Below, piece by piece: positions 24,100-35,060 of a DNA stretch of 64,000 nt. The position numbers and the translations under genes were made by a program. Position 1 is the first letter of the stretch. The number at the start of each line of letters is the position of its first letter. The notes beneath the pieces are model-generated. The model was not told where the DNA came from. It ran no database searches and was given only the letters and a program-made list of their open reading frames with translations. The stretch lies in the NCBI RefSeq assembly GCF_030272615.1, contig NC_081414.1, forward strand, positions 780,742,119-780,806,118. Reading direction: 5' to 3'. This DNA is from Cryptomeria japonica (Eukaryota > Streptophyta > Pinopsida > Cupressales > Cupressaceae).

Positions 24100-24654
24100 C
24101 AGTTATGATTTCTCCACACTAGGTGAAGAATTAGGATCTTCCAATGGTTTTTCATCACTCTTTTTTTTCTAGATCTTGTTCATCTCTACTCTGGTCAGCA
24201 AAACTTTGCAAGGTGTATCGATAGGTGACAATGAAAACATGCCATACCCGATGCTCTCTAGGGTCCAACATTGCCTCTACCATTCCTTCTTCTGCAATTC
24301 ATAACTACATGACTGTATTTATGATAGACTATGCAAATCACATTCATTCTCATTTCCATCTCATAGGGACTAGACCGGTTAGCATAGGATCCCTACCAAT
24401 TTTCATTTATTCAGTCATTAAAAGTTCTTTTCCAATCTCCACCAGATCTCTAATTCATGTGGAGTGTTGGATTATTTGCTCCATAGCTGAATTCAACAAC
24501 TCTATGCCCATACATGTTACAAGTGTAACAATATCCAATAAAGGTTCTAGGTTGGTATCCTTGATAGGAATTAGGTCTATAACCGTCAAAAGAATTAGAT
24601 CTACAAACATAAGCAATATGTCCTAGTTTATGACAATTAAAACATACTAGTTTG
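24100..24654 (-). pseudogene. Element D ORF1, C-terminal part: four zinc knuckles
   Basis: Minus strand shows four knuckle units in a row: CFNCHKLGHIAYVC (24610-24655), CYTCNMYGHRVVEF (near 24510-24550, last Cys lost), CIVYHKYSHVVMNC (near 24300-24340, second Cys lost), and CFHCHLSIHLAKFC (24198-24240, canonical spacing). A short acidic Ser/Pro tail follows in a shifted frame. The number and position of knuckles match element A ORF1. The N-terminal half continues at 30627 on the far side of element E, and the Lys-Pro-Tyr-Lys residues before the first knuckle join up across that insertion. Confidence 0.75.
24650..24654. repeat. Target-site duplication of element E, left copy (GTTTG)
   Basis: GTTTG, identical to 30622-30626 on the other side of element E. 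Confidence 0.9.
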
Positions 24655-25225
24655 TGTTAGGATAATCAGTGAACAACTAAGAGGGGGGTTGAATAAGTTG
24701 TTAACATATTATATCAATTAAACCACTCTATAACCTTTAGCCGGATCACATAAACATTAATTATCGAAATAGAAGAAACAAATATCGGTAAACAAAACAA
24801 CTTAACAATGAAATGGATAATCAGCACAATGCAACCATACCACATAACACCATGATTTGCACATGGAAAACTCGGAAAGCAAGAAACCACGGTGGGAAGC
24901 CTACCCATAGTTAGATGATACTTCTTCAGAAAGTATGTGATACAATGAGGGGCCTCCACATGCAGAAAGGCACACTTCCTAGAGTGTACTGCTCATTACA
25001 AAAGAGTCTCGCTGAGTACAGAGAGGTCATAACCACCTCAAGATAAATCGACAATAATCCAGAATAATGAACTTCCAGAGATAGCATCTACCATGTCTGA
25101 TTACAATCCTGGTTAAGCACAATACTAGAGGCCTTTGACCTCTTCCTTAATCCCAATTTGATCTCCTATGATCGACCAAATCTCCTTTGTTTATGATATT
25201 ACATTCCACGACCATGATATAATAT
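24655..25225 (-). repeat. Element E 3' LTR, truncated
   Basis: Starts TGTTAGGATAATCAG and follows 29369-29935 until 'catgatataat', then stops. The remaining ~680 bases of LTR and the 3' untranslated region are deleted, so this LTR touches the pol stop region. Confidence 0.88.
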
Positions 25226-25245
25226 GTTAACAACTAATTCACCCC
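25226..25245 (+). repeat. 20-bp inverted piece of the LTR start at the E deletion junction
   Basis: GTTAACAACTAATTCACCCC is the exact reverse complement of 20 bases near the beginning of the E LTR (29399-29418). It lies between the truncated LTR and the pol C-terminus, and its ACCCC overlaps the pol sequence. Confidence 0.75.
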
Positions 25246-26962
25246 TAGCCTATCTCTCAAATACTCAAATGATTCCTTAGAAAGTGGTTTAGTGAATATA
25301 TTTGCAATCTTCTCTTTAGCGTTCACATAAACCAATTTGAATTCCTTTTCTTCTACCTTGTCCTTTAGAAAGTTATACTTTACTAATATATGCTTAGTTT
25401 TAGAGTGAAATACTAGATTCTTAGACATGTCAATAGTTGCAGAGTTATCACAGTAGATAACTATTGACTGGTTCACTATAATTTACTTTGATATCCTTCA
25501 ATATTTGTTCCATCCATAAGACTTGAGTGCAATTAGGTGCTGCTGCAACATACTCAGCTTCTGCATTAGATAAAGAAATGCATGACTGTTTTTGGCTGAT
25601 CCATGAAACCAGTTTCTTTCGAAGAAAGAAAGCTCCACCAGAAGTGCTCTTCTTATCATCAGTATCTCCTGCCTAGTCTGACTCTGTATATACACATAAA
25701 TTGAAATCATCATCTCTAGAATAACATAGGCCATATTCTGTTGTTCCTTACAAATACCAGAATATCCTTTTTACTGCACATTCATGATTTTCTTTAGGAT
25801 TACTTTGATATCTTGAAATGTTCAATACTTACTACATTCATAATATCCAGTCTAGTCTGAGTTAGATATAACAAGCCACCAATCATAGACTTATACCTTG
25901 TCGGATTTACCAGTGTAGATGTATCTTTGATAGGTAATTTCTCACTTGTCATCATAGGAGTACTTATCGGTTTGGAATTATCCATACCAAACTTCTTCAA
26001 CAATTCCCTTAGATACTTAGTTTTGCAGATAAAAATGCCTTAGTCAGCTTGAGTAATCTACAAACCTAAGAAAAATCTCATCTCACCAATCATGGATATT
26101 TCAAATTCATTCTTCATATTATTAGAAAATTTCATTCACAATTTAGCTTCTCCTCCAAAAATGATATCATCAATAAATACTTCAATAATTAGAATATCAT
26201 CATCAGTGATATAATATAAATTACTATCAGCATTGCCTTTAGTAAAACCAATCTATCATCAAGATGTTCAATGTATACTTCTTCCTCAAGTTCACCATTC
26301 AAAAATACAAATTTAACATCCATTTGATAAACCTTATAGTTCTTATAAGCTACATAGGCAAGAAATAGTCTAACAGCTTCAATTCTAGCTATAAGTGCAA
26401 ATGTCTCACCATAATCAAGTCTTTCCATTTGAGAATATCTTGTACAAACCAATCTAGCCTTATTTCTTATAACTTGACCATCCCCATTCAGTTTATTCCT
26501 AAAAACCCATTTAGTTCCAATAACATTCTTATTTTTAGGCGAGGGAACTAAAGTCCAAGTCTCATTCTTCTCTATCTGATCTAATACATCTTCCATAGCC
26601 TTTAACAAATTTTTATCTTTACAAGCTTCAATAGTAGATGGTGGTTCAATTTGAGAAATAAGACATACCTCTTCATTTTCCAGTCTTCTTCTTGTCATAA
26701 CTCCCTTGTTCCTATCTCCAATGATTTGATCTCCAAAATGATTTAAGCTTACATACCTTGGTGTCTTCTGAACTTTAGGTTCACTGCTTTGATCATCAAT
26801 TATAGTTGAATTTTCTGATTGTACTAGTGTAACTGTCTCAATTTCTTCTACCGGTTGAGGCATTGTCGGTTCAGTTATGATCATTTCCACTGTCAGTTCC
26901 CTGTCACATGATATAGATTGATTTCTATATTGCTCATCCACTTTCACATTAGTGCTCTGCAC
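25234..26962 (-). pseudogene. Element E pol: reverse transcriptase and RNase H (broken)
   Basis: The linker and RT start are at 26189-26962 (NETWTLVPSPKNKNVIGTKW, then VYQMDVKFVFLNGELEEEVY). An internal deletion of roughly 100 bases near 26255 then joins this to the segment after the fingers. The palm region lies at about 26040-26190, with coding for the GG-type end of the FVDD motif in a broken frame. Next come MIGGLLYLTQTRLDIM (25800-26003) and the RNase H C-terminal part (25234-25476: IVIYCDNSATIDMSKN to EYLRDRLGVN). The last codon and stop come from the inverted LTR fragment. Confidence 0.86.
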
Positions 26963-27028
26963 ATTTTTTTGTAATCTTTTGTTATAACATCTATATTCTT
27001 TTCTTTGAATTAAATAACCAAGAAATAT

Positions 27029-27947
27029 TCATTCTTTACATGTAGGATCAAACTTCCTAGTTAAATCATCCCTTTTCATATAGCATTTACTTCCAAAAAT
27101 TGTAAAATATTTAACAATAGGTGTATGTCCAAACCATAATTCATAAGGGGTCTTACCGGTTTCACCTTTGTTGTGCACTCTGTTGAATGTGGAGACTATT
27201 GTACTCACTGCTTCTCTCCAGTAGATGTGAGGCAATTTGGCTTCCATCATCATAGATCTTTTTGCATCCAAAATAATTATATTCTTCCTCTCCACTACTC
27301 CATTCTACTGAGGAGTCCGAGGTGCAGATAATTGTCTCCTAATTCTATTTGTCTCATAGTAACTGTTAAATTCATGAGAAGTGAACTCACCACCTTGATC
27401 TGATCTTAGACATTTGATTTTAAATCCAGTTTTTGTTTCAACCTTTGCTTTAAAGATCTTGAATTTCTCAAAGGCTTCAGACTTCTCCCTAGGAAAAGTC
27501 ACCCACATCATTCTAGAATAATCATCAATTATTAGCATGAAATACCTATCACCTTGAAAGATTCTAGTCCTTGGTGGATCACATAAGTTAGTGTGAATCA
27601 AATCAAGTACATCATTAGATTTATCATGTATGCTCTTAAAATAAGTTCTAACTTGCTTTCCCAATTGACATTCCTTACATATCAGATTCTGAGGCTTCAT
27701 AATCTTGTATATCTCTAACTGCCTTTGTTGAATTGATCTTAACGATACAATCAAAATTAACATGACACAACCTTTTATGCCATAGCCAACTCTCATCAAT
27801 ATGAGCAATCAAACATGTCTTATTACTAGTGTTCAAGTGAAAGATATTACCTCTAGTCTGAGTACCGGTTGCAATCTCCAAACCAGTTTTGTTAATGATT
27901 TTACATTTTCTATCTTTAAACTGAAGTTGGAAACCCTTGTCCACCAA
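27029..27947 (-). pseudogene. Element E pol: integrase (broken)
   Basis: 27675-27947 holds the pre-integrase region with SWLWHKRLCHVNFDCIVKI. 27305-27808 gives CKECQLGKQ, the core (LIIDDYSRMMWVTF) and RSDQGGEFTSHEF. 27029-27295 gives the C-terminal part (LPHIYWREAVSTIVSTFNRV, TGKTPYELWFGHTP). In the first catalytic motif, DLCGP in B and C, the sequence reads NLCDP, so that Asp is replaced by Asn. The second Asp and the GGEF motif are kept. Confidence 0.87.
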
Positions 27948-29310
27948 TTGACCAACACTTAGGAGATTATGCTTTAAACCTTATACATAATAGACATTAT
28001 TAGTAATATGCTTCCCATCTAGAGAAATAATACCTCTACCTTTGATCATACATTCTTTGTCATCTCCAAATCTAACTTGACCTCCATTGTATTCTTTTAC
28101 GGACAAAATTTTTCTTTTATCTCCAGTCATATGATGTGAGCATCCACTATCAATTACCCATTCATCCTTATCTTCAACTTTTGCTGCCAGGGCCTTTTCT
28201 TCATTCAGCATAGCTGGTTCCAGTTCATATTCCTTTTAAGCATAGACCACCCATTCCTTTCCATTTCCAGATCCACTAGCAGAGTCTACTGCTAGTTCAT
28301 CCTCAGAGTCATCACTTACTCCTTCCTCATCCGCTATGTAGCATTGTTTGCTTTCCTTGAATCTAAATCTATTCTGATTAGTCTTAAATGATTTCTTAAC
28401 TCTTTCTTAAAATATTGTATTCCTTTCTAGACATCTAGATGCAAAATGACCAATCTTATTACATGCAAAACATTTCAAAGGTTCTTTTCCTTCATACTTA
28501 CTTACTATCGGTCCTTTAGGTACTCTTCTAGCAAATAAGGCTTCAAGTTGCTCAAATTCTTCATCTTCTTTCCTCATATATTTCAATTCTTTTGCATATA
28601 AGGCTTTCCAATCACTTTTGCTGGTAGATAATGATGATTCATGAAAAGAAAGTTCAGACTTTGCAGCTCCAGAAGGTCCAAATTCTTCAATCTCAAAAGC
28701 AGATAATTTCCCAATTAGAATGCCTATGTTAACTGAAGTGTTTGCCATTGTTCTCAACTCATTAATTGTAGTTGCCTTCATCTTGTAAGCTAGTGGAAGG
28801 GCTCTCAATACTTTGGAAACTATTTCATCTTCACTTAGAGATCCTCCACAACATTGAATTCCCATAACAATCTCACTTACTCTTTCCATAAACACAACAA
28901 TTCTTTCTTTATCTTCCATCTTCAAGTTTTCATACCTTACCCGGTAACCATCAAGTTTAACAATTTTGATAGTAGGTTCACCTTCATTCAGAGTTTTCAA
29001 TTCATCCCACATAACCATTGTCGATGATTTATTAGTCAATCCCATGATTTGCTAATCATAAGGGCACACAAGAGGGCTTCTCTAGCTCTACAATAATTTT
29101 CAATATTCTTGTCTAGGTCTGCAGGAGCAGGATTGCTAGATGCCATATCATAAGGTGGGTATCCTTTCTCAGTGATCTCCTAAATATCCTTGCCAAGATA
29201 TCTAAGATGAGTCTCCATTCGAATTTTCATATCCCATAATTTGTTCCATCAAGCTTAGGAATTTATCTTTTGAAAATAGTTGCCGATGGATTTGAAGTGA
29301 TAGCTGCCAT
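27948..29310 (-). pseudogene. Element E gag and protease (broken)
   Basis: Starts at ATG 29310 (MAAITSNPSATIFKR). A stop and a one-base deletion after the TNYGI motif break the first part. 28407-29045 is open for 212 codons: gag core (LKTLNEGEPTIKIVKLDGYR, LRTMANTSV) then one canonical zinc knuckle, CFACNKIGHFASRC (28430-28480). Protease at 27981-28211 keeps VIDSGCSHHMTGDK. Same product order as C and B. Confidence 0.87.
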
Positions 29311-29354
29311 AGGATCTACCTCAAGTGGTTAAGCATCTGCAAAAGAGAACAAAA

Positions 29355-29366
29355 GCTTTGATACAA
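29355..29366 (-). other. Primer binding site of element E
   Basis: Minus strand TTGTATCAAAGC, two bases from the 5' LTR, with two mismatches to TGGTATCAGAGC. Confidence 0.72.
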
Positions 29367-29368
29367 AT

Positions 29369-30621
29369 TGGTAAGATAACTGGTGAACAATTAAGAGGGG
29401 GGTGAATTAGTTGTTAACGGATTATATCAATTAAACCACTTTATAACCTTTAACCGGATCACATAAACATTAATTATCGAAATAGAAGAAACAAATATTG
29501 GTAAACAAAGCAACTTAACAATGAAACAAATAATCAACACAATGCAACCATAGCACATAACACCATGATTTGCACATGGACCGAAAAGCAAAAAACCATT
29601 GTGGGAAGCCTACCATAGTTAGATGATACTTCTTCAGAAAGTATGTGATACAATGAGGGGCCTCCACATGCAGGAAGGCACACTTCCTAGAGTGTACTGC
29701 TCATTACAAAAGAGTTTCACTGAGTACAGAGAGGTTATAACCACCTCAAGATAAATCAACAACAATACAGAATAATGAACTTCCAGAGATAGCATCTACC
29801 ATGTTTGATTACAGTCCCAGTTAAGAACAATACTAAAGGCCTTTGACCTCTTCCTTAATCCCAATTTGATCACCTATGATCGACCAAATCTCCTTTGCCT
29901 ATGATATTACATTCCATGACCATGATATAATCTACAATGAGATCATACATCAATTTCTACCAACCTTAAGGCCTAAACCAATTAGGTCGGCCACCTAAAA
30001 GATATTACAATAAGATCATTACATACATCCATATTACAATGATATTCCATGTTGCCTTAAGATGAGAACAACAATAACCAATCCATAAATCATTCGGGTA
30101 ACTTGTAGAGAACACGTTAACATGATACCGATCCATAACCTAGATAGGAACCGGATCTAATCTGGGTCCATCATGCCTAAGAAATATCTTCAATCAGTTG
30201 AGGCACAATCAAAGAATGTCTTCAGCATCTTGAAATCCATCTAGAAGCAGCACCAACACCACTTATGCATCCTGTCCAGATTTCTCAATGAAAGCTCTGC
30301 CGGTTAAACCTTAAACCCATGCTAGTAAGGGTTTACAAGAGTGTGTGATAGCATCCAATTACCAATTCAATACCAACTACCCAAAACATGCTCCAGAAGC
30401 ATGTAAAACATAAAGTCAAACATACTCCATTGATCCAAACATGTCAGAAGTGTCCAACAAATAGTCTCTTTTGTCAGTAACACTAGATCTTCTACCAATA
30501 ACCAAAACCTGTTTGTCGATAACCAAAACCTGTCTGTCAGTAACCAACCATAATAGCTTGTGTTGAAATCAATGACAAAACATCAATGCAACACATAATC
30601 AATTCATCCATAATGCCAACA
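29369..30621 (-). repeat. Element E 5' LTR
   Basis: 1,253 bp, TGGTAAGATA...CCAACA. Homologous to the C LTR but with about 150 extra bases near 30329-30476, and a short tandem repeat (ACCAAAACCTGT twice) near 30500-30540. Confidence 0.88.
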
Positions 30622-30626
30622 GTTTG
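30622..30626. repeat. Target-site duplication of element E, right copy (GTTTG)
   Basis: Identical to 24650-24654. Confidence 0.9.
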
Positions 30627-31286
30627 TAGGGTTTCTTACCGGTAGATTTCTGGATCTTAGGTTCATATTTACCTTCTTCAATGTTGTCCTTTGTACTAGA
30701 AGGATCACCTTTCTCAAAAGTAGTGTATCCCAACCCATTTGTATCTCCATTCTACCTTTGTGACTACATTTTCTCATCAAGCATATTAGAGCTCTTGTTA
30801 AACTTTGCAAGTGTTTCATTAGCATCAGCAAGTTCCTTTGTAATATCTTCTCTTTTTCATCAAAATTTCTCTTAGAGACATTGCCATGTCTAGATCATCC
30901 TTTATTTCTTCTTTTCCTTCTTGTTCCTCATGAAGATGAGCATACAGGGTTCCAACCTCCTGGTTCAGCTGAAAGATCTCATGTTCTTTTTCTTTAAACT
31001 TGTCTCTAGTTGTCCTCCTTGCTCCAAGCTCTTGACTTATCCTGATGGATAGGGCTTCCAACTCTCTCCTTAGAATTGCCTTCTTATCATTCATTTTTTC
31101 ACCTTCAATAACTAATGCATCCATGTTTACTTCATCTAAAAAATTGTTTTCAGTAAACTCCATCAATTATTCTGAAAGTTGTCTTCTCTTAACAAGTGAG
31201 GCTTTATACTTTCCTTTCAATGTATCTAGTGCTTCTTTAGATTCTACAAGTTAGTTTAATAGCTTTCTATAACTCATATCCACCAT
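30627..31286 (-). pseudogene. Element D ORF1, N-terminal part: coiled coil
   Basis: Starts at ATG 31286 (MVDMSYRKLLN), shortly after the primer site. It is rich in Glu, Lys and Leu with heptad-like spacing (30825-31166: MNDKKAILRRELEALSIRIS, EHEIFQLNQEVGTLYAHLHE). Two stops and a frame change. It ends in a basic stretch (PKIQKSTGKKPYK) that runs into the first zinc knuckle at 24654, past element E. Same layout as ORF1 of element A. Confidence 0.75.
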
Positions 31287-31334
31287 GATATTCTTAGGGA
31301 TCTTTCAAAAGAGGTTAAGCCTTAAGGTAATTAG

Positions 31335-31346
31335 GCTTTGATATCA
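31335..31346 (-). other. Primer binding site of element D
   Basis: Minus strand TGATATCAAAGC, two bases from the 5' LTR, with two mismatches to the initiator tRNA-Met complement. Confidence 0.72.
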
Positions 31347-31348
31347 AT

Positions 31349-32513
31349 TGATAAACTTATAAGGAACTTAGAGGTGGGCATGAATCAGTGCAAGCAAAAA
31401 CAATAAGACAAATCTAATCGCCACTTTAAATAACTTAAAGTTTAATAAACATAAAAGAAATATCACCACATAAGCTAACACCCAATATATCAACCTCCAC
31501 ATAACACCAAGATTTATAGGTGGAAATCCAAAAGTGAAAAACTACCGTGGGAGGTAATACCCACAAGATTCATAATCTGTAGAATAGAAATCTTTGATCA
31601 GTTAAGGTCTTACAAATATGCCTAGTTACGAGAAGACACTGTTGAGAGTCACCTGGTCAAGGGATCTACCTCAGCCCTATTAAAAGCTTTGCCCTGTTAG
31701 GACCAACCTTGCAAGAGGATTTAGACTTAAGTTAATGAGCTACCCTATTAGGGGATTTATGATTTTAGGCATATTAGGACCTACCCAGTTAAGAGATTTG
31801 ACTGGTACAATTGTTAGGAAAATAATAGTAAAATGATCTTCATGTAGCACCTATGTGCTTGATAAGATCCTCTTTACTTCTGCCTAATACATCAACAACA
31901 CCAATATAGAGCTTCTCAGATTACCGCATAAACAAACTCACAATATTCGCTCATGATCTCATACATCATCTCATAACTCATCACACTTTTTATAAGCATC
32001 AACTTAGTGGGCTAAGAACCTTGGAACAATTTCCTACGTTCAATGAATTTGGTCAATCTTGCACTACGCACTTTAATTATGTCTGCCACTAACATAAAAA
32101 TCCAAAAATAAAACATTATGTGTATCAGTTTACCGATCTTAGTGACTTTGTTCTACCAATTAGTTATTCTTCTTTATTGACTGCTCTACACATCATAACT
32201 TCCTCATCCTGTTGAATCTGTCACTACAGTATGAAACATAGCTACTTGATACAATCTCCAACACTCCTACAAAACTACATCACCTAACTCTTCATTGATC
32301 GTTCATACCAATTGCTTGAATACAACTCTATTCTTGTTTACTGGTTGAAGTCTTATTTGTTGGTTCACTAATAAACTATCTCCTCTATTGGTTATGATTT
32401 ACCGGTTGGCTTATAAGACTTAGATGACTACCAAAACATAGTTACCATCAATAACAACATAAAACAAGTCATCAATCAACTTATTACATCAAAACATCAT
32501 CATCAAGCCAACA
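31349..32513 (-). repeat. Element D 5' LTR
   Basis: 1,165 bp, TGATAAACTT...CCAACA. Its second half matches 19411-20122. It has the block GGTGGAAATCCAAAAGTGAA near 31520, as in the other LTRs. Confidence 0.87.
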
Positions 32514-32689
32514 CACACCCCCTACCAATCCTACATTTTTACAATTTCCTGTTTTTCCTTTCATGCTGAGTCCTGATTTCTTTTAATCAAAACCTATTTT
32601 TTGGCCTTGTACAATAGTCATTTCAGTTGAGCAAAAAACTTGTTGTCATGTCAGCCTACTTTGTAAATTTAATTCATTTACTGGCAGTC

Positions 32690-33135
32690 AAGTATAAAAC
32701 AAGGTCTACCCCTCTCATTTTAAATCCTAAGCTAACCTAATCGAAATCAAGTTCTCAATTATACTCTAGAAAAATTCAATTCAACTGAGCAAGTAATCAA
32801 TCATTCATCAAGCACTGGAGGTAAAGTGAATTCAAGTTCAAGTATTGAAGATGGGCCATGGCATCCATGGTCAATGTTTTATGAAGACATTTTACACAAA
32901 ACCCTAAAACCTTTGTGTGAAGGTCAAACGAAACTTCATCAAGGTATACATTGTTGTTTCAAGCATTGCAGTCCTTCCCTCAAAAGAAAAGTATTTTATT
33001 ACAGTATTTCATTACATAATTTATCAATTGAATTTTCTGGTCAATTGCAATATTAAGGTTTGACCTAAGACAAACCCCTATTTCCAACCTATTTCCTATC
33101 CTTTTAATATATGTGGAATAGGTACAAAATTTGTA
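32690..33135 (+). repeat. Inverted repeat, left arm
   Basis: Pairs with the reverse complement of 33585-34030, e.g. 'aacctatttcctat' near 33090 with 'ataggaaataggta' near 33595, and 'cccctctcatttt' near 32710 with 'aaatgagagggg' near 33990. Spacer about 450 bases. Confidence 0.65.
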
Positions 33136-33584
33136 CTTAAGAATTTTGGTAGATTTAATAGTGACTATAATGGTGAAAATTAGGGTTTCCACCATTAGAG
33201 GGATGAAAACCACTAATTTTTGCTTGGGTTGACCATTACATTGAAAAGAGGGAGAATCCAATAGATTTAGTCAAAAATAAAAAAAAATACTAAGACCGAA
33301 TACTGATTGGATTGATCAAGGGGTTTCCTCTTTTGTGAGTTGAAATGTTGAATTAAGGTAAAGTGCTAAAAAATGAAGGTAAAACTAAGAAAACAATGAA
33401 CTACAAATGCGGTATTTTCGCGTGCACTTGAATGTGAGCAATATATGCAAATTTGGATCTGATCCTTGAAAAAGCTCCAAAAATATCGGGACCAGTGTGC
33501 CCACCGTCATGGTCCTCCTACTTTTTCACATGCCAAAGAGGGTTGATTCATTTTGGCAAATAATGCCTATTATCAAGAGTACAA

Positions 33585-34030
33585 CTTTGTACCTATTTCC
33601 TATACACAAAAAGAAAGGGAAATAGGTTGGGAATAGGGGATTTCCTTAGGTTAAACCATGAAATTGAGATAAAGATAATTGAAATTACTGTACTGAAAGG
33701 TTCTCCTTTTGAGAGAGATGTTGAATAATGACTAAAAATCAAGTACTGTACCTCCTTGTGAAGTTTTGTTTGTCTCCACATGGAATTAGGCCTTGATGAA
33801 GTCTTCAACAAAATAGTATGGATGATGTGAACCTCAATGCTTGATTCTTGACTTTCTTGCTGCTCCTAAGCTTCAATGAAAACTAATTAATGCTCAATTG
33901 CTCTTGAATGCTTGATTGCTTGATCTCATATGTGCGCAATTTCATGTTTGTATACTTGTGGATGATTCATAGATGTGTTAGATGTGAAATGAGAGGGGAA
34001 AGACCTCCTTTTATACTTTCCCATCAGATA
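33585..34030 (-). repeat. Inverted repeat, right arm
   Basis: Reverse-complement partner of 32690-33135. On the minus strand it is a third, diverged copy of the repeat G start. The spacer 33136-33584 holds no gene. Confidence 0.65.
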
Positions 34031-35060
34031 AATTACTAATTTCTTGACATGAGCAAACATAGAGCAAGAGATCCTACTCAAATTTGAAATAGGACCAAGG
34101 GGTCAAATGGGGCCCAATTTAAGGGAGACAAAGTCATGGCACCCTAGTCCTACCGCATTTTTAGGGCTACGATAATATGCCAAATGCATGAGAAAATCCC
34201 TTAAATGATTTGCAATTCATGAGAGGCATGAGCATGATCGGGTCCCAATCAGGCCAAGGGGTGCAAATGCTAAGGTGGGGACCCAATGCGGTCAAAATTG
34301 TACAATGGTACGATTTTAGGATGCTACAATGACGAATAGGTTTAGCTTTTGATGGTGGAAAATTCAAATGACTAGGGCAGATTTGTGCTACATGGTCCCG
34401 AAAAATCAAGCCAAACTTCTAGGAATAGGTTCTAAACATCTTTTTTTCCTTAGATCTCGATTTGTGCCTCTTTGGATATCTATAACAGTCTATTTTCGAT
34501 AATTCACTTTTATTATTCATACTTTTACCCTAATTTCACAATTACAATCCAAATTAAACTAAGAAAGAGAATAGCCAATACTAACTAGTAATCCAATAAG
34601 AATCTTAGCCCTTTCCTTATTTGGATTGAGGCTAGATCTATTTGGGTTCAGTCCTCTTTCAATGTAGTGGTGTTAGTTGGGTTATTTAGTGGACTTACTT
34701 GGTGAAACCCTAATTCCTAATTTTCACAACTTTACAATATCTACTCACCAAATAGAACCGCCTCTTCTAGAGATTATCAATGGTTAGGAACTTCCTGTGG
34801 TAGACCATTCACTAGAAAAAATAGATCTCAAGGGTAACTTTAGAATTCTATAGTGACAACCAATTAAATGATGGCTAAGGAGAAGGAGAAATGAGCTCAA
34901 ATCCAAATTCACTAGTGTATTGGCCATCCTTAGAGGGGCCCTTGACTAAGCTATAAACAAATTTCTCTCTAAACAATTTTAGAGGGTTGACAATCCTGAG
35001 AATTTCAACAATCGCAGTTCTGAGGGGGGAACAAAATCCTACATGGAGAATCTCCAAACA

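Larger units (their letters stand above)
24655..30621 (-). mobile_element. Copia LTR retrotransposon E (rearranged 3' end)
   Basis: Minus-strand copia element of the same family as C, inserted in D's ORF1 with perfect GTTTG duplications. It has a full 5' LTR (29369-30621), gag, protease, integrase, RT and RNase H. The 3' LTR is cut to its first 571 bases, and the polypurine tract is missing. The RT is also internally deleted. Confidence 0.92.
19411..32513 (-). mobile_element. Non-autonomous LTR element D with two non-pol ORFs (outermost; hosts C and E)
   Basis: Minus-strand element with 5' LTR 31349-32513 and the last 712 bases of its 3' LTR at 19411-20122. The remainder of that LTR lies left of the window beyond element C. 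Between them are a primer site, ORF1 (split by E), ORF2 and a polypurine tract. No pol motif belongs to D itself; the pol motifs inside its span are in E. Without E its internal region is about 5.2 kb, close to the 5.1 kb of element A. Both ORFs match those of A, but the two elements' LTRs look different. Confidence 0.87.
32680..35060 (+). repeat. Dispersed repeat G, copy 1 (with internal inverted duplication)
   Basis: Blocks at 32690-33130 and 34290-35060 match 47490-47900 and 47925-48480 in the same order (e.g. 'agcaagtaatcaatcattca' with 'agcaagcaatcagtatttca'). Between them lies an inverted copy of the first block. No real ORF. It probably derives from a gypsy-type LTR element, because copy 2 follows a gypsy protease fragment. 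Confidence 0.65.

Noticed and set aside
24225-24626. 133-codon plus-strand ORF with His/Cys residues
   Set aside because: Antisense shadow of D ORF1's zinc-knuckle region.
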